A stretch of 64,000 nt of DNA from assembly GCA_017441925.1 (NCBI GenBank), contig JAFRUE010000012.1:18256-82255 (forward strand). The letters are read 5' to 3'. This DNA is from Bacillota bacterium (GTDB lineage Bacteria > Bacillota > Clostridia > Lachnospirales > Bianqueaceae). The position numbers and the translations under genes are program-made. Within the stretch, counting starts at the first letter, position 1. Each line of letters opens with the position of its first letter. Under the pieces are notes generated by a model that saw only the letters and a program-made list of their open reading frames with translations, was not told where the DNA came from and ran no database searches. This document shows positions 1 through 7,772 of the stretch, piece after piece.

Positions 1-128
1 ATGTTCTTACGATGGTGGGCGGCGCGGTCATGACTGAAGAGATCGCCCGCCGGATCGGAGCGGACTTCTACGGGAAAGACGCGATGGCAAGCGTACGGAT
101 CTGCGATCAGGTCTTTTCCGGAAATTGA
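1..128 (+). CDS. Corrinoid (B12-binding) protein, C-terminal fragment
   Basis: The reading frame enters at base 3 and ends with TGA at 126-128, giving about 41 residues of a gene that starts outside the window. The visible tail contains VGGAVMTEEIARRIGAD followed by FYGKDAMASVR. This is the typical end of the Rossmann-like B12-binding domain of methyltransferase corrinoid proteins and MetH-like cobalamin modules. Such proteins shuttle methyl groups between a substrate-specific methyltransferase and a second acceptor. The partner methyltransferase is not visible. The fold is clear, but the substrate cannot be told from this fragment. Confidence 0.8.
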   Translation, partial: VLTMVGGAVMTEEIARRIGADFYGKDAMASVRICDQVFSGN

Positions 129-153
129 CAGCACGGGCTGTCCGCGATATAAT
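125..153 (+). promoter_or_regulatory. Sigma-A-type promoter for the EamA transporter gene
   Basis: TTGACA at 125-130 and TATAAT at 148-153 are separated by exactly 17 bp, so this is a perfect consensus promoter. It overlaps the stop codon of the preceding corrinoid protein gene and lies about 37 bp before the start at 190. Confidence 0.85.
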
Positions 154-189
154 CAGGATGTAAGGCCACGGCGGAAAAGAGGGTTCGCT

Positions 190-1143
190 ATGCAAAAAGG
201 CAAGAGCACGGCAGCGTATATATTTCTTCTGATAACTTTCTTCCTGTGGGGCAGTATGTATGTCGCGGGCAAATTCGCGATGCAGACACTGCCTACGTTT
301 ACGGTCTGCTTCTTCCGGTTCAGCATCGCGTATCTGACACTGACCCTGCTGCAGACAGTCCGTGACCGGCGCAGAGACGCCGCGGGAGGAGACGCGGGAG
401 AGGATGCAAGACCGACTGTCATCGAGAAGAAAGACCGGCCGTGGATCGTTCTGATCGGTGTGCTCGGGTATTTCATGTCGGCAGGATCCACTTTCTTCGG
501 GACAAGATATGCCGGCGCGTCGCTTTCTTCGTTGATGAACGCGATGAACCCCGTAACGATCTCGCTTTTCGGTGTGCTGATCCTGAAGGAGCGGCTGAGC
601 CTGCGCAAAGCGTTCGGAATTGTCCTTGCGATCGTCGGTGTCTACGTGATCCTTGCAAGGAACGAAGGCGGCAGTATCATAGGAGTTCTTTTCAACATCC
701 TGGCAGTGACGCTGTGGTCGCTTGTATCCGTACTGGTCCGCAGGATCACGCAGAAATATGACCCGATCGCGGTGACGCGCAAGGGCATCAGCGTCGGCCT
801 GATCTGTTATTTCATCGCAGCCGGTATTGAAACAGCCATCAACGGAGTGCCGCGGTTCACGCTGCCGGTCGTGCTGTCGCTCCTGTACATGGGCGTCTTC
901 GGAACGGCTGCCGCGCACACACTGTGGAATCTGTCGCTGCAGAGACTGGAGGCCAGCACCTGTTCAGCCTTTTATCCGCTGCAGCCGCTCGTATCCGCAC
1001 TGCTCGGAATGTGGCTGCTGCACGAGCAGAACGGCCCGCGTTTCTGGATCGGGGCGGCCCTGATCATAGCGGGTATCCTTATCAGTCTGATCCATCCGGG
1101 CAGTGGATCTGCCCGTTCGATACCATCAACAAAACAGGAGTGA
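190..1143 (+). CDS. EamA/DMT-family transporter
   Basis: This 317-residue integral membrane protein has about ten hydrophobic helices arranged as two EamA repeats. It belongs to the drug/metabolite transporter superfamily. The first repeat contains FLWGSMYVAGKFA and the second LWSLVSVLVRRI; the C-terminal half carries the typical FYPLQPLVSALLGMWLLHE signature. A charged loop around residues 60-80, rich in Arg, Asp and Gly, separates early helices. Such carriers usually export metabolites or amino acids, but the substrate cannot be inferred. A GAGGG ribosome site precedes the ATG, and a consensus promoter lies at 125-153. The sugar-isomerase operon follows after only 7 bp and is probably cotranscribed. 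Confidence 0.85.
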   Translation: MQKGKSTAAYIFLLITFFLWGSMYVAGKFAMQTLPTFTVCFFRFSIAYLTLTLLQTVRDRRRDAAGGDAGEDARPTVIEKKDRPWIVLIGVLGYFMSAGSTFFGTRYAGASLSSLMNAMNPVTISLFGVLILKERLSLRKAFGIVLAIVGVYVILARNEGGSIIGVLFNILAVTLWSLVSVLVRRITQKYDPIAVTRKGISVGLICYFIAAGIETAINGVPRFTLPVVLSLLYMGVFGTAAAHTLWNLSLQRLEASTCSAFYPLQPLVSALLGMWLLHEQNGPRFWIGAALIIAGILISLIHPGSGSARSIPSTKQE

Positions 1144-1150
1144 AACCATT

Positions 1151-1597
1151 ATGAAAATCGGAATCGGTAATGACCATGTCGGGTACGAAATGAAGCAGGA
1201 GATCATCGATCACCTGAAAGAGCGCGGTTATGAGGTCGTTGACTATGGCGCGTATTCTTCTGAACGCTGCAATTATCCGGTATACGGCGAGAAGGTCGCG
1301 AACGCGATCGTAAACGGTGAGGTCGATCTGGGCGTCCTGATCTGCGGAACGGGTGTCGGCATTTCATTGGCCGCCAATAAGGTCAAAGGTATCCGTGCAT
1401 GCGTCTGCAGCGAGCCGTATACGGCAAAGCTCTCCAGAATGCATAATAACGCGCAGATCATTGCTTTCGGCGCGCGTGTTATCGGACCGGAGCTCGCAAT
1501 GATGATCGTGGATGAATTCCTGAACGCGGAGTTCCAGGGCGGACGCCACGCGGAGCGGGTCGCTCTGATCACGGAGATCGAGAACAGGCAGAAATAA
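1151..1597 (+). CDS. rpiB: RpiB/LacAB-family sugar-phosphate isomerase
   Basis: The product is 148 residues, the normal length for ribose-5-phosphate isomerase B, which interconverts ribose 5-phosphate and ribulose 5-phosphate. It begins MKIGIGNDHVGYEMK, the family's N-terminal phosphate/substrate loop. It contains LICGTGVGISLAANK with the catalytic cysteine, followed by SRMHNNAQIIAFGARVIG. I chose the ATG at 1151 because the family always starts at this strand; an upstream in-frame start would add 16 unrelated residues. It is followed closely by an SGNH hydrolase and a PfkB kinase, so it probably acts in catabolism of a pentose or a related sugar phosphate. A different aldose-ketose substrate (allose, tetrulose) is possible. 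Confidence 0.88.
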   Translation: MKIGIGNDHVGYEMKQEIIDHLKERGYEVVDYGAYSSERCNYPVYGEKVANAIVNGEVDLGVLICGTGVGISLAANKVKGIRACVCSEPYTAKLSRMHNNAQIIAFGARVIGPELAMMIVDEFLNAEFQGGRHAERVALITEIENRQK

Positions 1598-1601
1598 AAA
1601 C

Positions 1602-2414
1602 ATGATGGATCTGACGGATTATATCTTCAGACCGGGCGAGCTGCCTCTGGACAGGATCCCGCCTGACGGAGGGATGACGGCGGTTTTCCGGCGGATAGGC
1701 TGTATCGGGGATAGTCTGGCTTCGGGTGAGTTTGAGTCGGAAGAAGTCCTCGGGCAGAAGCATTATCATGATTATTATGAGTATTCCTGGGGACAGTACC
1801 TGGCCAGAATGGCAGGACTGGAAGCGCTTAACTTCTCGCGGGGCGGTATGACGGCTGAAGCGATCATCCGGGAGTATGGCGATCTGTGGCATATGTGGGA
1901 TCAGGAGAAGCTCTGTCAGGCCTACATTATCGCGCTCGGCGTCAATGATCTCGTAGGAAGACGGATGCCGGCCGGGACACTGGATCAGATCGATTTTGAA
2001 GACTGGCGGAATAACGGGACGGATACCTTTGTGTCCGGTTATGCGCGGATCCTGTTGCGCCTGCAGAGCCTGCAGCCTAAGGGAAAGTTTTTCCTCGTCA
2101 CCATGCCGAGAAACACGGACGCTGCTGATGATATCCGCAGGATCAGCGAAACGCAGGCTGAGCTCATGCGCGGATTCGCGGACCGTCTTCCGAATACCTA
2201 CGTGATCGATCTGATGCAGTACGGACCGGATTATAACAATGACTTCCGCAAACGGTTTTTCCTCGGCGGACACATGAATCCGATGGGATATCTGCTGACA
2301 GCCCGTATGTTCGGCGCGTATATCGATTACTATATCCGCAGGGAACCGGGCAGATTCGCGGAAGCCGGTTTTATCGGCACGCCTTATCACAATCTGCATA
2401 CAGAGGAGGTATAA
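1602..2414 (+). CDS. SGNH/GDSL-family hydrolase
   Basis: The 270-residue protein has the block I motif IGCIGDSLASGE with the nucleophilic serine near residue 40. It has an oxyanion-hole motif LGVNDL around residue 110 and a C-terminal GHMNPMGYLL segment supplying the Asp/His pair region. There is no signal peptide, so it is probably cytoplasmic. It starts 4 bp after the rpiB stop and ends 5 bp before the PfkB kinase gene, so the three form one operon. SGNH enzymes in such settings often remove acetyl or other acyl groups from imported sugars, which would suit a kinase and isomerase acting next. The exact ester is not known. Confidence 0.82.
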   Translation: MMDLTDYIFRPGELPLDRIPPDGGMTAVFRRIGCIGDSLASGEFESEEVLGQKHYHDYYEYSWGQYLARMAGLEALNFSRGGMTAEAIIREYGDLWHMWDQEKLCQAYIIALGVNDLVGRRMPAGTLDQIDFEDWRNNGTDTFVSGYARILLRLQSLQPKGKFFLVTMPRNTDAADDIRRISETQAELMRGFADRLPNTYVIDLMQYGPDYNNDFRKRFFLGGHMNPMGYLLTARMFGAYIDYYIRREPGRFAEAGFIGTPYHNLHTEEV

Positions 2415-2419
2415 GGCTT

Positions 2420-3322
2420 ATGAAAATCCTGGATTTCGGGTCCCTGAATCTGGACCATTTCTATTCAGTCGATCATATCGTGGAGCCGGGCGAGACGGAG
2501 GATACGCTTGCGATCGAGACGCTTTCCGGCGGCAAAGGCCTGAACCAGGCGGTCGCGATCGCCAAGGCCGGCCTGAAAGTGCAGATAGCCGGGTGCATCG
2601 GGCAGGACGGAGAGATGCTCCGCGAGGTCTGCCGGCAGTACGGTGTTGACGATTCGCTGCTGCGGACGGTGCCGGGGCTTACCGGAAACACGGTCATCCA
2701 GCTTGATAAGAACGGTCAGAACAGCATTCTGCTGTACGGCGGTGCGAATCGGGCCGTGGACCGCGCTTACGTCGATGAGGTGCTCGCGCAGTTCGGCGAG
2801 GGTGATTATCTGGTCCTGCAGAACGAGATAAGCGAGCTCCCGTACATTATCGACGAGGCGTACGCGCGCGGGATGAAAATCGTGCTGAACCCGTCGCCTT
2901 TTGATGATAGGCTGGGGGCCTGCGACATGGGAAAAGTAACAGTCTTCATGGTCAATGAGGTCGAGGGAGAGCAGCTCTCCGGGAGCGAAGATCCGTACAG
3001 GATCCTCGACGCGATGGAAGAGAAGTATCCGAAAGCGCACATCGTGCTGACGCTCGGGAAACGCGGATCCGTCTACCGCTATCGCGGAATGACCGTTCCG
3101 CAGGAAGCTTTCCCGGTCGAAGCTATCGATACGACAGGCGCCGGGGACACTTTTACCGGTTATTTCCTCGCGGGATTTACGGCGATCACCGGTGAAGTGA
3201 CGAAGAAAGCCATCAAAAAAGTGATGGAGAGGGCCTCCAGGGCTTCCGCCATCACCTGCACGCGCAAAGGCGCAGCACTCGCGATTCCGACAGCGGCAGA
3301 GGTCGACGCGAGCATGCGCTAA
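2420..3322 (+). CDS. PfkB-family carbohydrate kinase (ribokinase-like)
   Basis: This 300-residue kinase shows the PfkB N-terminal signature around GGKGLNQAVAIAKAG and the C-terminal signature DTTGAGDTFTGYFLAG, where the Asp of GAGD is the catalytic base. The segment LNPSPFD is typical of ribokinases. It should transfer phosphate from ATP to a sugar in the cytoplasm. It ends the rpiB operon, just before a hairpin terminator at 3354. Together with RpiB, ribose or another pentose is the simplest substrate. Ribokinase and related kinases cannot be told apart by eye. Confidence 0.85.
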   Translation: MKILDFGSLNLDHFYSVDHIVEPGETEDTLAIETLSGGKGLNQAVAIAKAGLKVQIAGCIGQDGEMLREVCRQYGVDDSLLRTVPGLTGNTVIQLDKNGQNSILLYGGANRAVDRAYVDEVLAQFGEGDYLVLQNEISELPYIIDEAYARGMKIVLNPSPFDDRLGACDMGKVTVFMVNEVEGEQLSGSEDPYRILDAMEEKYPKAHIVLTLGKRGSVYRYRGMTVPQEAFPVEAIDTTGAGDTFTGYFLAGFTAITGEVTKKAIKKVMERASRASAITCTRKGAALAIPTAAEVDASMR

Positions 3323-3353
3323 GAGCGCGTTTGTCCGAACAGTAATAAAACAG

Positions 3354-3387
3354 AGATGTCTTATCAGTCCGGTAAGGCATCTTTATT
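3354..3387 (+). terminator. Intrinsic terminator after the rpiB operon
   Basis: The arm AGATGTCTTATC pairs, with two G-U pairs, to GGTAAGGCATCT across a 5-base loop, and a T-rich stretch follows. It separates the kinase gene from the MATE gene at 3407. Confidence 0.75.
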
Positions 3388-3406
3388 ATGAAACAGAGGA
3401 ATATAC

Positions 3407-4792
3407 ATGAGTGGTTTTTTGTGGACCCCTAAAGAACAGCTTAAATCCGACCCCAGAAGCGTCGGACTGATCCAGGTCGCGTATCCGATCCTGCTGGAAA
3501 GTCTCCTGCGTACAACGGTCTCCATGATCGACGTACTGTTCCTGAGCCGGGTTTCGGATAGTGTCGTCAGTGCTGTCTCGGTTGCGGGACAGTATATCAT
3601 GCTGTGCATGATCCTGGCTTCTTCTGTCGCTTCCGGTACGCTTGTCTGCATCAATCAGGCCCTGGGCATGAAAAATCTGCGCAAGGTCAACCAGTACGCG
3701 TCCATAGCCGTTGTGACGAATACGCTTCTCGGCGTACTGCTTGGCGTCAGTTTCCTGTGCTTCTCCGGTTTTTTCCTGAAGATCATGACGCTGGATGCGG
3801 AGGCGATGGCAGCTTCGGAGGCCTATATGCGGATCTACGGAGGCATGATGGTCTTCCAGTGCACGGAGATCATTTTCTCCGGAATCTGCAGGTCCATGGG
3901 CCACACAAAAACGCCGCTGCTGATCAATCTGATTTCCAATCTGATCAATGTCGGAGGCAATTACGTCGCAGTATTCCATCCGGAGATCCTCGGATTCTCA
4001 CAGGTGGCGGGCGTAGCGCTCGCAAGCGTTATGAGCCATTTCGCAGCGATGCTGATCGCCATGTTCATCGCGTTTAAGGCAGGCGTGCGGATCGGGCTGC
4101 GGTATCTGCGGCCGTTCCCCGCTGCGGATTTTAAACTTGCGCTTTCCATTGGAATTCCGGGAGGACTCAACAATATCGCCTACTCGGCAAGCCAGCTTGT
4201 CACCACGTCGATCATTTCGCTGACCGGAACGGCTATGGTAGCCGCTAAAACATATGTCACCAATCTGGTGCGCTATGTCGCGCTGGCCGGCATGTCCTTC
4301 TCGAGCGCCAGTTCACTGCTCGTCGGGTACAGAATCGGCGCGGGGAAATATGACGAAGCCAATCAGATCCGTTCGCTGGTGACGAAAGTCGCAGTCGGTT
4401 CCAATCTGCTGTTCTCGCTGATCCTTCTGCTGTTCCGAGTGCCGCTGCTTGGTTTCTTTACGAAGGATACGGCCATTATTACCGTTGCGGCGAACATATT
4501 CCTGATCGATATTGCTGTTGAGATCGGCAGAGCGCTGAACAATTCCCTGTCTGGTGCATTGCAGGCGGCCGGAGATGTGAAGTTCCAGCTCGTCGTCAAT
4601 CAGGCAAGCGCATGGCTTATTTCAGTGGGAGGTTCCTATGTGTTCGGAATCCTGCTGGGGTGGGGCCTGTACGGCGTCTGGCTGAGCTTTGCCCTCGACG
4701 AACTGACACGCGGACTGATCCTGCTGTACCGCTGGCGCTCGCAGAAGTGGGTTGCTCAGGCAGAGCTGAGGCGGAAAGTTATCGCGTCGTAA
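3407..4792 (+). CDS. MATE-family efflux transporter (copy 1 of 4)
   Basis: The 461-residue protein has about twelve hydrophobic helices and the MATE repeat pattern. An early motif reads YPILLESLLRTTVSMIDVLFLSR, and a later one GIPGGLNNIAYSASQLVTTSII starts the second half. MATE proteins exchange sodium or protons for cationic drugs or metabolites across the cytoplasmic membrane. A GAGG ribosome site precedes the ATG at 3407. The gene is monocistronic, between a terminator at 3354 and a shared one at 4803. It differs clearly from the other three MATE proteins of the window. The substrate cannot be assigned. Confidence 0.87.
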   Translation: MSGFLWTPKEQLKSDPRSVGLIQVAYPILLESLLRTTVSMIDVLFLSRVSDSVVSAVSVAGQYIMLCMILASSVASGTLVCINQALGMKNLRKVNQYASIAVVTNTLLGVLLGVSFLCFSGFFLKIMTLDAEAMAASEAYMRIYGGMMVFQCTEIIFSGICRSMGHTKTPLLINLISNLINVGGNYVAVFHPEILGFSQVAGVALASVMSHFAAMLIAMFIAFKAGVRIGLRYLRPFPAADFKLALSIGIPGGLNNIAYSASQLVTTSIISLTGTAMVAAKTYVTNLVRYVALAGMSFSSASSLLVGYRIGAGKYDEANQIRSLVTKVAVGSNLLFSLILLLFRVPLLGFFTKDTAIITVAANIFLIDIAVEIGRALNNSLSGALQAAGDVKFQLVVNQASAWLISVGGSYVFGILLGWGLYGVWLSFALDELTRGLILLYRWRSQKWVAQAELRRKVIAS

Positions 4793-4802
4793 AAAAACAT
4801 TG

Positions 4803-4850
4803 AAAAAGGATCTGCGAGGGACGGATTCCATCTCTGGCAGATCCTTTTTT
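4803..4850. terminator. Bidirectional terminator between convergent MATE genes
   Basis: AAAAAGGATCTGC pairs perfectly with GCAGATCCTTTTT across a 21-base loop. The A-run on the left and T-run on the right let the hairpin end transcription from both the rightward MATE gene (ending 4792) and the leftward MATE gene (ending 4882). Confidence 0.85.
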
Positions 4851-4881
4851 GATGCGTCAGTAATATGCAGAACTGTCTGAC

Positions 4882-6270
4882 CTATGCGCTTGCCGATGCC
4901 GCCTTGGGCCCGCTGCCGGAGGTCGGATCTGCAGCGCGGACTTTTTTCCGGATGTGCAGGTAGTAGATCACGGCGACGACCGCGGCGATGAACCATGTCA
5001 TCGGATAGGAGAAGTAGAGGACGCGCAGTGAATGCGTCGAGCGGAAAACAGTCATAATCCAGATGACGCGGACCACGCAGACAAAGAAGATCGTATTGAT
5101 CATCGGGAAGGACGAGTAGCCCATGGCGCGGCTGACATTGTTCGGAACGCTCATCCACTGGCCGATGAAGTTGACGATGCAGATCGTTCCCAAACGGAGC
5201 ATGCCGACTTCCACAACAGAGGGATCATCGGTGAAGACCGTCAGCAAATGCCGTCCAAGCAGATAAGACGGTATGCAGGTGCACATCGATGTCACGGTGG
5301 TCAGGATGAACGCGAGGATCAGGATCTTATCGATCCGGTCGTATTTCTTCGCGCCGAAGCACTGTCCCGTGAAGCTGATCGCGGCCTGTGAGAAACCGTC
5401 CGCGGCCACACTGCAGAATCCTTCGATATTGGCGGCGGCCGCGTTTCCGGCCATTGTGATCGAGCCGAAAGAATTGATAGAGGACTGGATCAGAATATTG
5501 GAGATGGAGAACGAAGCGCCCTGCAGGCCGGCCGGAAGACCGATCTTAAGCATGCGCAGCAGTTTGTCCTTGCTGATCCGGGCTTTTTTGATGTCGAAGC
5601 GCCAGTTCGCGTCCGCCTTGATCAGACAGCGCATGACGAGGACCGCAGAAACCGTCTCGGAGACGATCGTTGCGATACCGACGCCCGCTACGCCCATATG
5701 GAACGGGACGACAAGGATGATATTCAGCACGACGTTGACGATGCCGGAGATGATCATGAAGAACAGCGGCCGCCGGGTGTCTCCGACCGCGCGCAGGATC
5801 GCCGAGGCGTAATTATAGATCATCAGCGACGGCATGCCGAGGAAATAGATCTTGATATACAGCTCCGCAAGATCGATGACATCCGCAGGAGAACCGACCA
5901 TGTTGAGCATCGGGCGGGCAAGCAGCATGCCCAGAACGACCAGGATCACGCCGAAAAGGAAACTGGCCACGATACTGGTATGTACGGTCTCCACCAGGTC
6001 TTTCTCGTTGTGCGAGCCAAGCGCCTGGGCTGTCAGAACGTTGGTGCCGATTGCCAGTCCCATGAAAAGCGTTACGATCAGATTGATCAGAGGGCCGTTG
6101 GATCCGACTGCGGCAAGAGCCTGGGATCCCGTGAAACGGCCGACAACGGCCGAATCCGCGGCATTAAAGAGCAGCTGCAGGACGCCCGAAGCCGTGAGCG
6201 GCAGGGCGAAACGGATCATTTTGCCGAGCAGCGGGCCCTCCGTCATATCCATTCCGGAATAACGAGCCAA
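4882..6270 (-). CDS. MATE-family efflux transporter (copy 2 of 4)
   Basis: The product is 462 residues with about twelve membrane helices. It shows MATE motifs near the N-terminus (GKMIRFALPLTASGVLQLLFNAADSAVVG, described by position 15-43) and in the second half (KIGLPAGLQGASFSISNILIQ). I use a TTG start at 6270, which sits 7 bases after a GGGAGGG ribosome site. An internal ATG at 6252 is the alternative. It follows the glycerol-1-phosphate dehydrogenase gene by 14 bp on the same strand, so the two are probably one transcript. Transport of a product linked to that enzyme is possible but unproven. Confidence 0.87.
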   Translation of the reverse strand: MARYSGMDMTEGPLLGKMIRFALPLTASGVLQLLFNAADSAVVGRFTGSQALAAVGSNGPLINLIVTLFMGLAIGTNVLTAQALGSHNEKDLVETVHTSIVASFLFGVILVVLGMLLARPMLNMVGSPADVIDLAELYIKIYFLGMPSLMIYNYASAILRAVGDTRRPLFFMIISGIVNVVLNIILVVPFHMGVAGVGIATIVSETVSAVLVMRCLIKADANWRFDIKKARISKDKLLRMLKIGLPAGLQGASFSISNILIQSSINSFGSITMAGNAAAANIEGFCSVAADGFSQAAISFTGQCFGAKKYDRIDKILILAFILTTVTSMCTCIPSYLLGRHLLTVFTDDPSVVEVGMLRLGTICIVNFIGQWMSVPNNVSRAMGYSSFPMINTIFFVCVVRVIWIMTVFRSTHSLRVLYFSYPMTWFIAAVVAVIYYLHIRKKVRAADPTSGSGPKAASASA

Positions 6271-6284
6271 AACAGAGCCCTCCC

Positions 6285-7652
6285 TTATGCTTTCCAGTCA
6301 AGCGGGTAATCCGCAAGATATTTGTCAAGGAGTCCGCATTCATCGATCAGTTTGAACAGGGTGTAGCGCGTACGGTAATCCTTGGCGCAGTGCATGGACA
6401 GGTTCGTCAGCGCTTCGTCGACGCCGCAGTCCGCGGGGACCATCTGTGCGCCGAGGCGTTTCATCGCGTTATAGATCGTCTCATAAGAAGGCATGTCGGC
6501 GATGACGGCCTTGATATCGTCAAAACGCTCCTGTGCTCTCCTGATACGGCGTTCCTGTTCTTCCCATGTCAGGAAATCGCCTTCATTCTCGCTCATGATC
6601 GCGTTCGCGGCTTCCGGCTCATATGCGTACAGCATCCACTTTACGCGGTCTTCGCGGCTGATACGGTTGGCCTTGATCTGTTCGAGATCGAGCTTGCTGA
6701 GATCTTCGCTCATGAAACGGGTGAAGATCGGCCATACCATGAGGGTGGAGACGCCGACGGAAGCGCCGTGCATCGGAGCCTTCTTACCGTGCAGCATCTG
6801 CATCATCTCCCAGTAATGGGCGATATTGTGCTCAACGGAAGCGACCGCGCGGGTGTGTCCGACGATCATGATCGTCATGCCGGAAAGGAGCAGGGCTTCG
6901 ATCAGGATCCGGATGCCCTTATCGGTGCGGGCTGCGATCTCATCGATATTGTCGATCAGCTTGCCGACAGCGTCCATAACAATCTCGCCGCAGGTCGGGC
7001 AGTAGGGCTCATCATTGATGATGTTTCCGATGATCCAGTCGGCTTTCGCGATATATTTGCCCAGAACGTCGCCGACGCCGGAGCGGACCATCTCGATCGG
7101 CGCGGTCTTGAGAATATCGATGTCGCAGATGATGACCTCGGGGCATTTGCCGGCGCGGTGGATCTTAACGCCGCGGAAGGTCAGCGGGCAGATTGCGGAG
7201 GTGTATCCGTCCATGGACGGAGCGGTTCCGACACAGACCTGCGGAATGCCGAGGCGGGTCGCAACCATGCGGGTCGTATCCGTGATGGAACCGGAGCCGA
7301 CGGAGACCAGGAATTCCGTATCCGGCTGCAGGCTCAGCATGACCTCACCGATCGCGGTCTCATCCGGATCCATCGGACCGTCTCTGCGGATGACGCAGGG
7401 ATAGACGGTGATGCCGCCGGCCTTGAGCAGTTCTGCCGCGCGGCTTCCGGCGAGATCCCAGGTGATATTGTCCGCAACCAGGACACAGTGCGTGCCGACG
7501 CCGCGGAGCTTAACATATTCTGCGATATTATCGAGGATGCCGTTGCCGACGTAGATGTCCTGTTCCGGTTTGTTATGCTCACAAGGGCAATCGCACTCGA
7601 TATCGGAAATGATCAGTTTGCTGTTTTCGTCATAATGCATCTTATAACTCAT
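6285..7652 (-). CDS. egsA: sn-Glycerol-1-phosphate dehydrogenase (AraM/EgsA family)
   Basis: This 455-residue enzyme matches the bacterial AraM/EgsA family. It reduces dihydroxyacetone phosphate to sn-glycerol 1-phosphate with NAD(P)H and a bound metal. The cofactor region has VGSGSITDTTRMVA. Metal ligands are expected in SGVGDVLGKYIAKADW (Asp), in VEHNIAHYWEM (His) and in MHGASVGVSTL (His), all of which are present. The family is known for archaeal-type glycerol-1-phosphate stereochemistry and, in Bacillus, for heptaprenylglyceryl lipid synthesis. The gene has its own promoter (7691-7719) and leads a two-gene transcript with a MATE pump. It is slightly longer than the Bacillus protein. Confidence 0.85.
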   Translation of the reverse strand: MSYKMHYDENSKLIISDIECDCPCEHNKPEQDIYVGNGILDNIAEYVKLRGVGTHCVLVADNITWDLAGSRAAELLKAGGITVYPCVIRRDGPMDPDETAIGEVMLSLQPDTEFLVSVGSGSITDTTRMVATRLGIPQVCVGTAPSMDGYTSAICPLTFRGVKIHRAGKCPEVIICDIDILKTAPIEMVRSGVGDVLGKYIAKADWIIGNIINDEPYCPTCGEIVMDAVGKLIDNIDEIAARTDKGIRILIEALLLSGMTIMIVGHTRAVASVEHNIAHYWEMMQMLHGKKAPMHGASVGVSTLMVWPIFTRFMSEDLSKLDLEQIKANRISREDRVKWMLYAYEPEAANAIMSENEGDFLTWEEQERRIRRAQERFDDIKAVIADMPSYETIYNAMKRLGAQMVPADCGVDEALTNLSMHCAKDYRTRYTLFKLIDECGLLDKYLADYPLDWKA

Positions 7653-7690
7653 ATGAAGACCCCTTCTTTCTGTAATGATAGGATGTTAAA

Positions 7691-7719
7691 ATGATAGCAG
7701 AGACCGGCTTTCAAGTCAA
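7691..7719 (-). promoter_or_regulatory. Promoter for the glycerol-1-phosphate dehydrogenase gene
   Basis: Read on the minus strand, TTGACT (7714-7719) and TATCAT (7691-7696) are 17 bp apart, about 40 bp before the start codon at 7652. It lies just downstream of the fucosidase terminator. Confidence 0.75.
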
Positions 7720-7721
7720 GA

Positions 7722-7757
7722 GAAAAGAAAACCGCCGGCGGGGAAACCCGCGCCGGC
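7722..7757 (-). terminator. Terminator of the fucosidase gene
   Basis: On the minus strand a GC-rich hairpin (7735-7756, arms CCGGC..GGG and CCC..GCCGG) is followed by TTTTCTTTTC. It ends the GH29 gene (stop at 7773) before the next leftward promoter. Confidence 0.8.
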
Positions 7758-7772
7758 AGCCTGATAAAACCG

